Shown: positions 44,887 through 52,649 of the stretch, in pieces
Position numbering within the stretch: position 1 is the stretch's first letter
Layout: each line of letters opens with the position of its first letter
Assembly (NCBI RefSeq): GCF_963676475.1
Contig: NZ_OY781106.1
Location: 2,666,001 to 2,730,000 of the forward strand
From: an uncultured Celeribacter sp.
GTDB lineage: Bacteria; Pseudomonadota; Alphaproteobacteria; Rhodobacterales; Rhodobacteraceae
Reading direction: 5' to 3'
Length of the DNA: 64,000 nucleotides
Notes under the pieces: generated by a model
Seen by the model: the letters and a program-made list of their open reading frames with translations, nothing else
What the model was told of the DNA's origin: nothing
The model's database searches: none
Translations under genes and position numbers: made by a program

Positions 44887-45168
44887 CTAGGTTTCTTCGC
44901 GCTCGGCAAGGGCAGCAATGCGCCCCATTTTGAGCAGTTTGATTTCGCGCATCAGGCGCAATGTCGGTTTGGCGGCGAACAGGATCGAACCGATGAGGAA
45001 AAACCATGTCCCCGCCCGTACAAGACTGTCGTAGAAAAAGAACACGGACCCGATGATGAAACAAAACGCCGCGCCGAAATCCACCAGCGTATGCGCCAAT
45101 TCATAGGCGGCATAGACACGATGGGTCTCTTCGCTCTTGGTGCGGTTTCTGTTATCGAAAAGGGTCAT
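44887..45168 (-). CDS. YrhK-like small membrane protein
   Basis: A 93-residue protein with two transmembrane helices (about 28-48, TLVDFGAAFCFIIGSVFFFY, and 55-72, TWFFLIGSILFAAKPTLRL), a pattern matching the YrhK domain. The N-terminal region is charged and cytoplasmic, and a charged tail ends ALAEREET. Function unknown. It lies 13 bases upstream of pheT and 16 bases downstream of the ASCH gene, so it is probably in the phe transcript. Confidence 0.75.
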   Translation of the reverse strand: MTLFDNRNRTKSEETHRVYAAYELAHTLVDFGAAFCFIIGSVFFFYDSLVRAGTWFFLIGSILFAAKPTLRLMREIKLLKMGRIAALAEREET

Positions 45169-45184
45169 ATCCGTCTCTTATCGC

Positions 45185-45616
45185 TCAGCGCAGGCCTAAA
45201 TCTTCGACCAGCTCAAAGGTTTCAAACACCAACATCGTGTCGCGGTCCAACACGCCTTTGGTGCCGAATGCCTTGGCGGTGCGTTTGCGCCACGCCTCGA
45301 TGTCTTTGTCTTCGCCCTCAGCCATGGCCATTTGCGGCGTCACATGGCGGAATTTGACCTTATCGACGCTCACAGTGCGCACGACCATGGCAGGCGTACC
45401 GTCCCAATTGGCGATGATGTCACAACGCCCCGCTTGCGGTAGAGCGTCTTGGTCATTCTCGAACTCGGACCACGGCAGACAGGTGGCGGTTTTCTGTTTG
45501 GCCGCGACCAATTTATTGAGATGCTCCACCCGACCCTTGGTCGCGCCCAACAGAAACGTCCCCGCCCCCGGATAGGTGACTTGGAGATCTTCCATGTTGT
45601 CGTTTTGGTCGGTCAT
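45185..45616 (-). CDS. ASCH domain protein
   Basis: A 143-residue protein with the ASCH-domain pattern: YPGAGTFLLG, a basic KQKTATCLPWSEFEN segment, GRCDIIANWDGTPAMVVRTVSVDKV, and a C-terminal MLVFETFELVEDLGL strand. ASCH domains resemble PUA folds; characterised members bind RNA or hydrolyse modified nucleosides (N4-acetylcytidine amidohydrolase). The substrate is unknown here. It sits in the pheS-pheT stretch, which suits a role near translation but proves nothing. Confidence 0.75.
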   Translation of the reverse strand: MTDQNDNMEDLQVTYPGAGTFLLGATKGRVEHLNKLVAAKQKTATCLPWSEFENDQDALPQAGRCDIIANWDGTPAMVVRTVSVDKVKFRHVTPQMAMAEGEDKDIEAWRKRTAKAFGTKGVLDRDTMLVFETFELVEDLGLR

Positions 45617-45650
45617 TTTGTAACCTCAGTTCTATGTTCTTAGCGTCGCG

Positions 45651-45720
45651 CGTGACCCGGGGTGGGCGTTCACGCCCGCCCATGGGGCGGGTCGGGCGTG
45701 ACGCGGGGCTGACACCCCGC
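45651..45720. other. GC-rich dyad between ASCH and DUF2513 genes
   Basis: This short gap is packed with complementary GC blocks: CACGCCCGCCC against GGGC...GGGCGTG, and GCGGGG-CTGACA-CCCCGC next to the DUF2513 stop. It can fold strongly in either strand, with no T-run. It may end or stabilise the DUF2513 transcript. Confidence 0.5.
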
Positions 45721-45726
45721 GAAAGT

Positions 45727-46119
45727 CTAGAGCTTTATACCCAGCTTTTCGACCGCCTCTTGTTTGACATAAGCAATGGCCAAATCCTTCATCATACCAA
45801 GCGTCATACCCCCAACTTTGGCGGCACCTTCCTTGGTTTTGTTCCAAACGGTGTCTGAACGGATTGCATCAAGGTAATCATGGCCTTGCCATGTCACCTC
45901 ATAACTTTTGCATCTTAGCATTCGAGCCAACCCATAATTAACGGCAGTCGGATTTGGGGGACGATTGGGGTCCAATATTTTAACCAGACCTGCTTGCTCC
46001 ATCAGGCTTATTTGATAGCGATCGAAATCATCTACGTTTGCATCGATTTCAAAAAATCTATCGCTAGATTTCTCGCTTTCCATCAGTAGTTCACGAATCC
46101 GCTCGAAATCACGCTTCAC
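45727..46119 (-). CDS. DUF2513 protein inserted in the phe operon
   Basis: A 130-residue protein matching the DUF2513 pattern: KRDFERIRELLMESE at the start, YQISLMEQAGLVKI (winged-helix-like), YEVTWQGHDYLDAIRSDTVW and a C-terminal LGMMKDLAIAYVKQEAVEKL helix. No function is established. The start is GTG overlapping the pheS stop (GTGA), so its translation is coupled to pheS. Its base composition and codon use (many A/T third positions, for example Asn AAT, Leu TTG, Ile ATA/ATT) look clearly AT-richer than the flanking genes, which suggests acquisition by transfer. DUF2513 genes are scattered among accessory regions of bacteria. Confidence 0.85.
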   Translation of the reverse strand: MKRDFERIRELLMESEKSSDRFFEIDANVDDFDRYQISLMEQAGLVKILDPNRPPNPTAVNYGLARMLRCKSYEVTWQGHDYLDAIRSDTVWNKTKEGAAKVGGMTLGMMKDLAIAYVKQEAVEKLGIKL

Positions 46120-47186
46120 CCGTGAATTCCCCCCGCCAGCGTCGGCGTGCCCAGAGCACTAAACCCATAGTGCCGCAGCCAGCGCAGGTCAGAGTCAAAG
46201 AACGCCCGCAAATCGGGGATGCCGTATTTCAGCATCGCCAAACGGTCGATCCCCATGCCGAAGGCAAAGCCTTGCCAAACTTTGGTGTCGATGCCGCCCG
46301 CGGTCAGGACTTTGGGGTGCATCATGCCGGAGCCCAGGACTTCGAGCCAGTCGTCGCCTTCACCCACGGTCACGGTGCCGTTTTCCCATTTGCACTGCAC
46401 GTCCACCTCGGCGGAGGGTTCCGTGAAGGGGAAGTGCGAGGCGCGGAAGCGGGTTTTGACCTTGGTGCCGAAAAACGCGGTGTAGAACTCTTCGAGCACC
46501 CATTTCAGGTTCGCCATGGAGATGTCGCGGTCGATGGCCATGCCTTCGACCTGGTGGAACATCGGCGTGTGGGTCTGGTCGTAGTCAGACCGGTACACAC
46601 GGCCCGGCGCGATGATGCGGATCGGCGCGCCTTGTTCGATCATGCCCCGGATTTGCACCGGCGAAGTGTGGGTGCGCAGCACGTTCGGCGCACGCGCGTC
46701 ATCCTCGGCGCGGTGCATGTAGAAGGTGTCATGCTCTTGGCGCGCCGGGTGGTTCGGCGCGATGTTGAGCGCGTCGAAATTGTGCCAGTCATCCTCGATC
46801 TGCGGGCCTTCGGCGACGGCAAAGCCGAGATCGGCGAAAATGGCGTAGATTTCCTCAGACACACGCGAGATCGGGTGAATGGTCCCTTGCGGACGCTGAC
46901 GGCCCGGAAGCGTCACGTCGAGCCATTCCTCGGCCAGACGCGCGTCCAATGCGGCGTCTTCCAGCGCAACCTTTTTGGCGGCCAGCGCGGAGTTGATCTC
47001 GTCCTTCAAAGCGTTGAGTTTCGGCCCCATGACCTGACGCTCTTCCGGGCTCATCTTGCCCAGCTCGCGCATTTTGAGCGCCACTTCGCCTTTTTTGCCG
47101 ACCGCCTGAAGACGGATGTCTTCCAGCGTCGCCTCGTCCCCGGCCGCGAGAATGGCGGTGAGGTATTTGTTCTTCAGATCAATCAT
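46116..47186 (-). CDS. pheS: Phenylalanine-tRNA ligase alpha subunit
   Basis: A 356-residue class II aminoacyl-tRNA synthetase subunit that carries the active site. An N-terminal coiled-coil (about 1-90) binds tRNA. Motif 1 is near HPISRVSEEIYAIFADLGF, motif 2 near GRVYRSDYDQTHTPMFHQVEG (split around the Arg), and motif 3 at GFAFGMGIDRLAMLKYGI. The VLGSGMMHPKVL block belongs to the substrate pocket. The ATG at 47186 has GAGGGG upstream. It lies downstream of rplT after a terminator, and its stop overlaps the DUF2513 GTG. Confidence 0.97.
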   Translation of the reverse strand: MIDLKNKYLTAILAAGDEATLEDIRLQAVGKKGEVALKMRELGKMSPEERQVMGPKLNALKDEINSALAAKKVALEDAALDARLAEEWLDVTLPGRQRPQGTIHPISRVSEEIYAIFADLGFAVAEGPQIEDDWHNFDALNIAPNHPARQEHDTFYMHRAEDDARAPNVLRTHTSPVQIRGMIEQGAPIRIIAPGRVYRSDYDQTHTPMFHQVEGMAIDRDISMANLKWVLEEFYTAFFGTKVKTRFRASHFPFTEPSAEVDVQCKWENGTVTVGEGDDWLEVLGSGMMHPKVLTAGGIDTKVWQGFAFGMGIDRLAMLKYGIPDLRAFFDSDLRWLRHYGFSALGTPTLAGGIHG

Positions 47187-47244
47187 CTGAACCCCTCGTA
47201 TTCATTGGTCCCCGCCTCGATACCACGAGAGACCCAAAAGACAA

Positions 47245-47277
47245 GAAGCCGCGAGACCCTATGAGGTCCGCGGCTTC
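47245..47277 (-). terminator. Terminator downstream of rplT
   Basis: GAAGCCGCG and CGCGGCTTC arms with an inner GACC/GGTC stem. On the minus strand it is followed by TTGTCTTTT, so it ends rpmI-rplT and separates it from pheS. Confidence 0.8.
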
Positions 47278-47367
47278 AAAAATGTTCGTTCCCATCTAAG
47301 CAATGGCGAGAAAATCGGTCCCGATTTTCGACTCGGACATTGCGACCATTCAAAAGGTCAGGGGAGC

Positions 47368-47730
47368 TTACGCGAGCGCGGCCTTCGCCTTATCGACGAT
47401 GGCACCAAACGCATCCGGCTCGTGGATGGCGAGATCGGCGAGGACTTTACGGTCCACTTCGATGCCAGCCAGTGCGAGGCCGTTGATGAATTTGGAGTAG
47501 GTCAGCGCTTCGTCATGCGAACGCACGGCAGCGTTGATACGCTGGATCCACAGAGCGCGGAAATTGCGCTTGCGGGCTTTACGGTCGCGTGTCGCGTATT
47601 GGTTCGCCTTGTCGACGGCCTGGGTCGCGGTGCGGAAGTTCCGGGAACGGGCGCCGTAGTAACCTTTGGCGGCCTTCAGAACTTTTTTGTGACGGGCGTG
47701 GGTAACGGTACCACCTTTGGTGCGGGACAT
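47368..47730 (-). CDS. rplT: 50S ribosomal protein L20
   Basis: A 120-residue basic protein with the L20 pattern: MSRTKGGTVTHARHKKVLKAAKGYYG, the RNFRTATQAVDKANQYATRDRKARKRNFRALWIQRINAA core (split by a conserved Arg-rich helix) and a C-terminal ADLAIHEPDAFGAIVDKAKAAL. L20 is needed for early 50S assembly. It lies 16 bases after rpmI, the usual order, and ends at a terminator. infC is not adjacent here, so the leader autoregulation known in E. coli cannot be judged. Confidence 0.97.
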   Translation of the reverse strand: MSRTKGGTVTHARHKKVLKAAKGYYGARSRNFRTATQAVDKANQYATRDRKARKRNFRALWIQRINAAVRSHDEALTYSKFINGLALAGIEVDRKVLADLAIHEPDAFGAIVDKAKAALA

Positions 47731-47746
47731 GTGTCTCTCTCCCTAA

Positions 47747-47947
47747 TTAGCGGTTGTAGGGCATGTAGGACTTCACGATCTTCGCATCGGGTGCGGAGAG
47801 CGTGGTCGTGCCACGTGCGTCACGGATAAATTTCGTGGTGCGTTTGATCATGCCGTGGCGTTTGCCGGCCTGACCTGCTTTGACCTTGCCAGTGGCGGTC
47901 ATTTTAAAGCGCTTTTTGGCGCTCGACTTCGTCTTCATCTTAGGCAT
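47747..47947 (-). CDS. rpmI: 50S ribosomal protein L35
   Basis: A 66-residue basic protein: MPKMKTKSSAKKRFKMTATGK, a KRHGMIKR segment and the C-terminal DAKIVKSYMPYNR. These are L35 hallmarks. I start at the ATG at 47947 with AGGAG 7 bases upstream; longer in-frame readings are not L35-like. It is the first gene of the rpmI-rplT pair, with its promoter in the 117-base gap behind the small membrane-protein gene. Confidence 0.97.
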   Translation of the reverse strand: MPKMKTKSSAKKRFKMTATGKVKAGQAGKRHGMIKRTTKFIRDARGTTTLSAPDAKIVKSYMPYNR

Positions 47948-48064
47948 TTCCATCTCCTTTGGTTCGATGGTTGATCGCGCGACTCGGCATGCCATATCGC
48001 CGGACGCGCCCCATGAGCGGCTGCCATTACAGCCGATAGGACCATTTGGCAAGCCTTGAGGCGC

Positions 48065-48301
48065 TCACGCGTGGAAAAAAGCCCGGCTTCGCGAGATAAC
48101 ATGCAAGACCGCCTCCGGGATGTCCTCGAAGCAGTAGCCTTCCGGGTGCAACACGAGGGCCGAGACGAACACCACGCCGCCGACCAAGACCATCCCTGTC
48201 GCCAACCTCGGGGAGCGTGCCTCCGAATAGGCTTTGATGGCGTTGGGCACGGCCAACACAATAAGCGCCGCGCCCAACACAAGAAGGAAATCCGTAGCCA
48301 C
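48065..48301 (-). CDS. Small membrane protein downstream of pyk
   Basis: A 78-residue protein with two hydrophobic helices (ATDFLLVLGAALIVLAVPNA and GMVLVGGVVFVSALVLHP) and a charged C-terminus with ISRSRAFFHA. The start is GTG at 48301, 7 bases after the pyk stop, so it is translated from the pyk message. I do not recognise the family beyond its resemblance to small conserved Rhodobacteraceae membrane proteins. Confidence 0.7.
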   Translation of the reverse strand: MATDFLLVLGAALIVLAVPNAIKAYSEARSPRLATGMVLVGGVVFVSALVLHPEGYCFEDIPEAVLHVISRSRAFFHA

Positions 48302-48308
48302 GTCGTCG

Positions 48309-49757
48309 TTATTCCGGGTCGGTGTTGAAGATCAGCCGTTCTTCGCAAGGCGCCACGCGCAGGATGTTGGTCGAGCCCGCATGGTTGAACGGAATGCCCG
48401 CCACCACGACGATCTTGTCGGCCTCTGTCGCAAAGCCCGAGGTGCGCGCGGCACGCGCCGCATTGACCACGGCCATTTTGAACCGCTCCACTTCGCCCGT
48501 CATCACGCAATGCATGCCCCAATAGAGGCAGAGCTTGCGCGCGGTGCCCCGGCGCGACGTCATGGCGATGATCGGCACATGCGGACGTTCGCGGGCCGTC
48601 AAAGCGGCAGTCGTGCCGCTCTCGGAATAGCAAACCACGGCTTTGACATCGGTGGTTTCCGCGATCTCACGCGCCGCCGAGACGATGGCGTCGGCGGTGG
48701 TGTTGCGCTTGATCCCGGCGCGCGAGGCGTCAAGCACGTCGCGGTAGACCGGATCGCTTTCGACCGACACGGCAACGTTATTCATCGTGGTCACGGCCTC
48801 AATCGGGTAATTGCCCGCCGCGGATTCCGCCGAGAGCATGATCGCATCGGCGCCCTCGTAGATAGCGGTTGCCACATCGGAGACCTCGGCGCGGGTCGGC
48901 ATCGGGCTTTCGATCATGCTTTCCAACATCTGGGTCGCGACGATCACCGGCTTCGCCACCGCGCGGCAGCGGCGCGTCAGGCGTTTCTGGATCGGCGGCA
49001 CGGCCTGCACCGGCAATTCAACGCCCAGATCGCCACGGGCCACCATGATGCCGTCGGACACGGCAAGGATGTCTTCGAAGGCTTCGACGGCGGAAGGTTT
49101 TTCGATCTTCGCCAAAACGGAGGCGCGGCCTTTCACCAGATCCTTGGCTTCCAGCATATCCTCGGGGCGCTGCACAAAGGACAAAGCCACCCAATCCACG
49201 CCAAGCTCGCAGACGAATTCGAGATCTTTGCGGTCCTTCGGCGACAAAGCGGCGAGCGGCAGCACCACGTCGGGCACGTTCACGCCTTTGCGGTCGGAAA
49301 TCGTGCCGCCGACAGTGACCACGCAGTTGGCATAATCCGAACCGCAGTCCTCGACCTTGAGGCGGATTTTGCCGTCATTGACCAGAAGCGAGGAGCCGGG
49401 CTTCAGGGCGGCAAAAATTTCAGCATGCGGCAATTGCACCCGATTGCTATCGCCCGGTGCATCGTCGAGATCGAGGCGGAATTTGTCGCCCTCTTCGAGA
49501 TCATGCGCGCCGGAGCCGAATTTGCCGACTCGCAGCTTCGGCCCCTGCAAATCCGCCAGAATAGCAATCGGGCGCCCGAGATCGGTTTCGATTTTGCGGA
49601 TGATCGCATGACGGGCACGGATTTCCTCGTGGTCGCCGTGGCTCATGTTCAGACGAAACACATCCGCGCCGGCTTCTGACAGCGCGCGGATGGTGTCGTA
49701 ATCATTGGAGGAGGGGCCCAGCGTGGCCACAATTTTTACGTTCCGAAGGCGTCTCAT
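48309..49757 (-). CDS. pyk: Pyruvate kinase
   Basis: Transfers phosphate from phosphoenolpyruvate to ADP, the last step of glycolysis. The 482-residue enzyme begins MRRLRNVKIVATLGPSS, has the substrate loop RLNMSHGDHE, the catalytic Lys in LAKIEKPSAVEAF, the metal-binding MVARGDLGVELP and the TQMLESMI signature, and an allosteric C-terminal domain with VCYSESGTTAALTARERP. The start at 49757 gives the family length; in-frame ATGs further upstream exist (for example 49784), and none has a good ribosome-binding site. It is divergent from the N-formylglutamate amidohydrolase family gene. Confidence 0.95.
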   Translation of the reverse strand: MRRLRNVKIVATLGPSSNDYDTIRALSEAGADVFRLNMSHGDHEEIRARHAIIRKIETDLGRPIAILADLQGPKLRVGKFGSGAHDLEEGDKFRLDLDDAPGDSNRVQLPHAEIFAALKPGSSLLVNDGKIRLKVEDCGSDYANCVVTVGGTISDRKGVNVPDVVLPLAALSPKDRKDLEFVCELGVDWVALSFVQRPEDMLEAKDLVKGRASVLAKIEKPSAVEAFEDILAVSDGIMVARGDLGVELPVQAVPPIQKRLTRRCRAVAKPVIVATQMLESMIESPMPTRAEVSDVATAIYEGADAIMLSAESAAGNYPIEAVTTMNNVAVSVESDPVYRDVLDASRAGIKRNTTADAIVSAAREIAETTDVKAVVCYSESGTTAALTARERPHVPIIAMTSRRGTARKLCLYWGMHCVMTGEVERFKMAVVNAARAARTSGFATEADKIVVVAGIPFNHAGSTNILRVAPCEERLIFNTDPE

Positions 49758-49896
49758 GTCTGCCAAAAGTCCTTTTCTTTCCATCGCTTCATTTTCGCGG
49801 GCCATTTTCTCTATGCAGCATATGTTAGCGCATGACAACTGGCACACCGCCAAGAAACCGCTTAATGGAGATATGAAAGCGAAAGGTGACGCAAAA

Positions 49897-50670
49897 ATGA
49901 CCTTATCTCCTCCTTATCATGTTCAGGGTGAAAACCGAAGTGGGCGTTGGCTTGTGACCTGCGACCATGCGACCAATCGTGTACCAAGGGAGATCGGCCC
50001 CGATCTTGGCATTGGCGCGGACGACATGGCGCGTCATATCGCCTATGACATCGGCGCACATGGCGTGAGCCGGGAATTGGCGCGTTTGCTCGACAGCCCG
50101 ATGATCCACACGGATTTCTCCCGCCTCGTGATCGACCCGAACCGGGGCGAAGATGATCCGACCTTGGTCATGAAGCTCTATGACGGCACGATCATTCCGC
50201 GCAATCGCCATGCCGATGCGGCCGAGGTCGAGCGGCGTCTTGCTCTGTTTCATCGCCCCTATCATGACGCCTATGAGGCGCTTTGTGCCGCGCGTGACGA
50301 TGTGGTGATCTGCGCCATCCATAGCTTCACACCGCAGCTCAAGAACCGCCCGCGCCGCCCATGGCAGATCGGCATTCTCTCGGCCTATGACAAACGCTTC
50401 ACCGCCCCCTTCATCAAAGCCCTCGAAGCCTCTGAGGTCTTGCACGCAGAGGCCGACAAGATCGGCGAACGTTTGGTCATCGGCGACAACGAACCCTATG
50501 ACGGCCACCTGCCGGGCGATGCCATCGACCGCCACGCGCTGCACCACGGACGGCTGAACCTTTTGATCGAACTGCGCTCCGATCTCATTGAAACGCCCGA
50601 AGGCCAGGCCCATTGGGCCGCGCTTTTGTCCCCGATTCTCACCGACACCCTAAATAAAACCGGATTATAA
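49897..50670 (+). CDS. N-formylglutamate amidohydrolase family protein
   Basis: A 257-residue member of the FGase family (the zinc hydrolases of histidine degradation and relatives). Conserved features: VTCDHATNRVP (about 28-38), the DIGAHGVSRELARLLDSPMI segment, SRLVIDPNR, CAIHSFTP (metal-binding His) and NLLIELRSDLI near the end. No hut genes are nearby, so the substrate may be another N-acylated amino acid. The ATG at 49897 has AAAGGTG 8 bases upstream; an ATG 24 bases earlier (with TGGAG) is an alternative. The next gene starts 2 bases after its stop. Confidence 0.88.
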   Translation: MTLSPPYHVQGENRSGRWLVTCDHATNRVPREIGPDLGIGADDMARHIAYDIGAHGVSRELARLLDSPMIHTDFSRLVIDPNRGEDDPTLVMKLYDGTIIPRNRHADAAEVERRLALFHRPYHDAYEALCAARDDVVICAIHSFTPQLKNRPRRPWQIGILSAYDKRFTAPFIKALEASEVLHAEADKIGERLVIGDNEPYDGHLPGDAIDRHALHHGRLNLLIELRSDLIETPEGQAHWAALLSPILTDTLNKTGL

Positions 50671-50672
50671 CC

Positions 50673-51017
50673 ATGCCCCATGTTGTCATCGACTTTTCCG
50701 AAGGCCTTGAGCGAAGCCACGACATCCAAGCGCTCTGTGAAGCCGTCTTCGACGCGCTTATTCTCGACGTGGAAGTCAACGCCCCCGCACTCAAAACCCG
50801 CGCACGTCCCCAGCCCTATTTCAAAATCGGCACCGAGCCGGACACCTTCGCCCATGCCACGCTCTATCTTTTGACGGGCCGCGATGACGAGACAAAGGCG
50901 CGGCTGTCGGATATTGTCCTGAAGGCGATGGACGGGATCATGCCGACGGTCGGCAGCCTGTCCGTCGATGTGCGCGACATGAATGCGCCCGCCTATGCCA
51001 AACGCGTGAGAGGTTAA
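50673..51017 (+). CDS. 5-carboxymethyl-2-hydroxymuconate isomerase family protein
   Basis: A 114-residue tautomerase-superfamily protein of the CHMI type. It starts MPHVVIDFS, so after Met removal Pro would be the N-terminal catalytic base. The C-terminal VDVRDMNAPAYAKRV resembles the CHMI ending. CHMI acts in homoprotocatechuate degradation, but no other gene of that pathway is near, so the role may differ. It is tightly packed with the upstream hydrolase (2 bases) and DUF1244 (3 bases), which makes a three-gene operon. Confidence 0.8.
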   Translation: MPHVVIDFSEGLERSHDIQALCEAVFDALILDVEVNAPALKTRARPQPYFKIGTEPDTFAHATLYLLTGRDDETKARLSDIVLKAMDGIMPTVGSLSVDVRDMNAPAYAKRVRG

Positions 51018-51020
51018 GAG

Positions 51021-51350
51021 ATGCCAGAGATTGACGAGAAAACCATGGTGGAAATCGAAGCGGCGGCCTTTCGCACGCTACGCGATCACCTCATGACCAA
51101 ACGCCCCGATGTGCAGAACATCGACATGATGAACCTCGCCGGGTTCTGCCGCAATTGCCTGTCGCGCTGGGTGCAAGAGGCCGCAGGCGAGCGCGGCGTC
51201 GAGATGTCGAAAGACGAGGCACGCGCGCTGTATTACGGCATGCCCTATGAAGATTGGAAAACGCAAAGCCAGACCGAGGCCTCTCCCGAACAACAGGCCG
51301 CGTTTGAGAAAGCCTTTGCCGAGAATGTCAGGAAAGACCCGAACACCTAA
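51021..51350 (+). CDS. DUF1244 protein
   Basis: A 109-residue protein with the DUF1244 pattern: AAFRTLRDHLMTKRPDVQNIDMMNLAGFCRNCLSRW (split by the conserved Asp), a CxxC pair in FCRNCL, and YYGMPYEDWKTQSQ. Mostly helical and cytosolic, with unknown function; the paired cysteines could bind a metal. It is the last gene of the small operon; a weak stem-loop (51361-51380) follows. Confidence 0.88.
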   Translation: MPEIDEKTMVEIEAAAFRTLRDHLMTKRPDVQNIDMMNLAGFCRNCLSRWVQEAAGERGVEMSKDEARALYYGMPYEDWKTQSQTEASPEQQAAFEKAFAENVRKDPNT

Positions 51351-51360
51351 GGGCCTATAT

Positions 51361-51380
51361 TTGCGCCACAAAAGGCGCAA
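51361..51380 (+). terminator. Weak stem-loop after DUF1244
   Basis: TTGCGCC-ACAAAA-GGCGCAA, 10 bases after the stop. No T-run follows, so termination would be inefficient. Confidence 0.45.
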
Positions 51381-51396
51381 AACGCCATATGTTTTT

Positions 51397-51432
51397 CGCA
51401 ACAGTCAAAAGGGCTTAACCTCGACTGTTGCG
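51397..51432. promoter_or_regulatory. Inverted repeat upstream of the membrane RTX gene
   Basis: CGCAACAGTC and GACTGTTGCG, perfect 10-bp arms, 16-base spacer, about 95 bases before the RTX start. Similar half-sites (TTGCGACAGTT) form a second inverted repeat at 61926-61972 in front of ftsE. It could be an operator or a hairpin. Confidence 0.5.
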
Positions 51433-51526
51433 GAAACCGCGTCAATCTCCCGTTTTCATTGACTCTTATGCGGCCCGGCCATAAGCCATTTCTTAATCAG
51501 ATATTAATTCATTTCCGAGGTCCATT

Positions 51527-52537
51527 ATGTGGCTTGCATTGCTTCTTCTCCCTGCTCTCGCCGGTTTTGCCATCTATGAGGCGTTTGACGACGATGATGA
51601 TGATGACCGCGACGATGATGAGGTCAACAACACGCCCCCGCCGCCCCCGTCAGACATCCCCCTTTCCGAGGTCACAGAAGGCGAAGAATTCACCGGCGAC
51701 GACAGCGACGAGGTCATTCTTGGCACGGACACGCACGACATCATCAATGGCGGCGGCGGCAATGATTACCTTTATGGCGAAGCCGGAAGGGATACGCTGA
51801 GCGGTGGCACCGGCAATGACATCATTGATGGCGGAGGCTGGAGCGACACCATCAACGGCAATGGTGGAGATGACACCATTTACGGTGGACAGGGATATGA
51901 TGTCGTCGAGGGTGGCTGGGGCGATGATACCGTTTTCATGGGTTCTGAGAATGATCGCTACGGTACAAATTCCCATGGCCTTGTCGTGCCCGGTAAAATT
52001 TACGCTCAAGGCGGCGACGACACAGTACACGGCGGCGAAGGGGATGACGCCATCTTCGATATGTCCGGCGCAAATAAGCTCTATGGCGATGAAGGGGACG
52101 ACGAAATAAGCGCCGTTGACTTCGCCATGTTTGCCGTCGACGCGGAAGAGGGCTTCTCCGAAGAGGAAGTCGGGCTTCCTGACGAACCGGAAGATTCTCG
52201 CGACACCGTGGATGGTGGCGACGGGAATGATGTTCTTCTGGTCGACAATGGCGACACCGTGACCGGGGGCGAGGGTGCGGACCAAATCTGGGTTCACGAG
52301 CATCTCGACCTGGAGCAAGAACGCGTGATCGTCACGGATTTTGATCCGTCCGAAGATGTGCTGGTCGTGGATGTCTACGGCACCACAACCGGGTTGGATG
52401 GCTCCGAATTTGAATTTCAGGACACTGCAGAGGGCGTTTTGGTGACATATAACGACGTTGACGTTGCCGTCTTGCAAAACCTCAGCCTTAATGATTTGCC
52501 CGGTGATTTGTCAGGGATCATCTACGCCTGTCTCTAA
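51527..52537 (+). CDS. Membrane-anchored RTX calcium-binding protein
   Basis: A 336-residue protein: an N-terminal transmembrane helix (MWLALLLLPALAGFAIYEAF) directly followed by an Asp tract (FDDDDDDDRDDDE, about 20-32), a Pro-rich stretch (PPPPP, 37-41), then RTX nonapeptides (NGGGGNDYL, GGTGNDIID, GNGGDDTIY and more, about 75-180). A non-repetitive acidic region and one more repeat cluster (DGGDGNDVL, TGGEGADQI) follow. The C-terminal domain reads DFDPSEDVLVVDVYG onwards. No enzymatic motif is seen. The helix suggests it stays anchored or uses the helix as a signal. The stop codon overlaps a 97-bp repeat element. Confidence 0.85.
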   Translation: MWLALLLLPALAGFAIYEAFDDDDDDDRDDDEVNNTPPPPPSDIPLSEVTEGEEFTGDDSDEVILGTDTHDIINGGGGNDYLYGEAGRDTLSGGTGNDIIDGGGWSDTINGNGGDDTIYGGQGYDVVEGGWGDDTVFMGSENDRYGTNSHGLVVPGKIYAQGGDDTVHGGEGDDAIFDMSGANKLYGDEGDDEISAVDFAMFAVDAEEGFSEEEVGLPDEPEDSRDTVDGGDGNDVLLVDNGDTVTGGEGADQIWVHEHLDLEQERVIVTDFDPSEDVLVVDVYGTTTGLDGSEFEFQDTAEGVLVTYNDVDVAVLQNLSLNDLPGDLSGIIYACL

Positions 52538-52631
52538 AGCGTTTTTCTTTTTATCTGAAACAGGGAAAACTAAAAACGCTGTGAGCGCTTCACACTAAAT
52601 CTGTGACTCAGATTTAATGGGAAACGCTTTA
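52535..52631. repeat. 97-bp element with 10-bp terminal inverted repeats
   Basis: TAAAGCGTTT at the left end and AAACGCTTTA at the right end are exact complements. Inside lie AAATCTGTGACTCAGATTT (an imperfect palindrome) and an AT-rich GAAACAGGGAAAACT segment. The left end supplies the RTX stop codon. The size and ends suit a MITE-like or REP-like non-coding element; no coding capacity. Confidence 0.6.
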
Positions 52632-52649
52632 ATTCGCACGACCAAAACT

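Noticed and set aside
45185..46119. A defence or toxin-antitoxin cassette formed by DUF2513 and the ASCH gene
   Set aside because: Neither protein shows a nuclease, kinase or toxin motif, no antitoxin-like partner is present, and the two genes differ in composition, so they do not look like one acquired unit.
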